From contig SJOL01008668.1 of the NCBI GenBank assembly GCA_004794785.1, forward strand, positions 473,967 to 537,966: 64,000 nucleotides of DNA, read 5' to 3'. This document shows, piece after piece, positions 63,116-64,000 of the stretch. A program made the position numbers and the translations under genes. The notes below the pieces were generated by a model. The model made no database searches and had not been told where the DNA came from. It saw only the letters and a program-made list of their open reading frames with translations. Within the stretch, counting starts at the first letter, position 1. The number at the start of each line of letters is the position of its first letter. The DNA comes from Opisthorchis felineus. Lineage: Eukaryota; Platyhelminthes; Trematoda; Opisthorchiida; Opisthorchiidae.

Positions 63116-64000
63116 CAGCCGGTGTTTTCATGTACAGTATCACCTTGCGCAGCCAATATTCGTCAAAGAAATGAGGCTTACTTAAAACAGAGATTTTCCG
63201 TCTCAATAAATAGTGTCTGTCCTTTCTGAACGTCTCCGGTGAAATTGTTGAATAGGTGAGTGTCTCTTCTCAAGAGTAGTTTGATTGTTTATCTCTGTCG
63301 GATACAATCTATCTTCAGACTTTGAAGCTGAGGATGATAAGACGAAATCGACTGTTCGATCGGTTGGTCTTGTTCTAGATGCGGTTTGTCGGTAAAATTT
63401 ACGGTCCAGTGGAAAATCTAACTGTTCCTATTCATTAGTTCCTTACACGGTCCTATGTATGGATAAATTCTGCGGTGACCTCAGAGAGACCTCATTAGTC
63501 TAGCTGCCACTTACATTCTGCACTTACCTGTGAATTGATGTTTTAATCGCATTGGCCTGATTATCCACTCATTTGAAAAGCACTTGAACCGTATGCGAAA
63601 AGATTATCTCTTGGTGTGGGAAGGGTATGCAATCATTTTGAGCTAGCCGAGAAAATCTGCGTTCATTCTAGCCAGGTTCCACTAATGTTTGTTGGTGCAA
63701 AACTATTTTTCAGCCCGCAATTTTCTAAGCGGATCACCAGAACCAGTGGTGGCACCCTTTTTTTCGTAAATTCAGTTCAACTGATCACTGCAGGACTGAT
63801 TACTGCAACCTGAAAGGGCGATATTTCTAATGTTTACGTCACATCTAAGTTTTTGAATGCATAATATTACATAAGTGCCAGTCAGTAACCAAGCTAAATC
63901 AATAATTCCGAAACGAGAGGACACTACATCTGACCTTTGGTCTGCAATCTCTCCTACCTTCCGGAACTCGTAGTTATTTTTTTTCAAGTGCGGTGACTTG
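63116..64000. other. Right end without recognised genes
   Basis: Frames at 63616-63813 (+) and 63772-63987 (-) overlap. The minus one has a hydrophobic stretch (GIIDLAWLLTGTYVILCI) but starts with TTG and has no clear splice signals. Confidence 0.3.

Noticed and set aside
63772..63987. Minus-strand frame with a hydrophobic stretch at the window edge
   Set aside because: No ATG, no clear acceptor or donor, and it overlaps a plus-strand frame.
1..64000. CRISPR arrays, operons, prophage or other prokaryotic systems
   Set aside because: No regularly spaced repeats, no gene-dense blocks and no ribosome-binding pattern; the receptor gene with an intron shows that the DNA is eukaryotic.

Overview
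The window looks like nuclear DNA of a parasitic flatworm, most likely a large-genome tapeworm of the Diphyllobothriidea type; a trematode such as Fasciola cannot be excluded. The reasons are a very low density of coding exons, moderate A+T richness, a receptor gene with a 20 kb intron, and decayed APE-type non-LTR retrotransposons whose endonuclease and RT motifs resemble families I associate with tapeworms and flukes. There are also tRNA-derived SINE-like copies and a palindromic foldback repeat. Nothing bacterial (operon, Shine-Dalgarno series, CRISPR) or viral was seen.

Layout. (1) Positions 716-22267, minus strand: one apparently complete rhodopsin-type (class A) G-protein-coupled receptor of 481 residues in two coding exons (21560-22267 with TM1-TM5, 716-1453 with the third intracellular loop, TM6, TM7 and tail). 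The 20,106 bp phase-0 intron between them holds a pair of ~315 bp inverted repeats (5729-6046 and 7974-8282), SINE-like copies and a short ACTT/ACGT tract, but no other recognisable gene. (2) 22268-45500: mostly non-coding, with a cluster of SINE-like copies at 26.3-27.7 kb, a pure (AT)18 tract at 34485-34520, a decayed duplicated motif at 40.7-41.5 kb, and unconfirmed exon-like ORFs with splice signals, including a signal-peptide exon at 34841 and an exon at 29474-29605 weakly like the eIF4G MA3 region. (3) 45553-45822: a near-perfect ~270 bp foldback element, followed by a badly decayed LINE RT domain (46090-47150). (4) 50721-51116: a compact group of splice signals ending in a signal-peptide exon that opens a possible secreted-protein gene. 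(5) 51960-54300: a second LINE of a different family, with 5' leader, endonuclease and C-terminal region present but the RT core deleted and the frame broken. (6) 54300-64000: non-coding apart from a SINE-like copy and a few exon candidates, among them a membrane-anchored one at 62918-63115.

Only the receptor and the transposon remnants are well supported. Most other ORFs of 60-150 codons are what open frames in intergenic DNA give by chance. Exon candidates are scored low and rest on splice-site and peptide-quality arguments. All assignments come from reading the sequence; no search was run.
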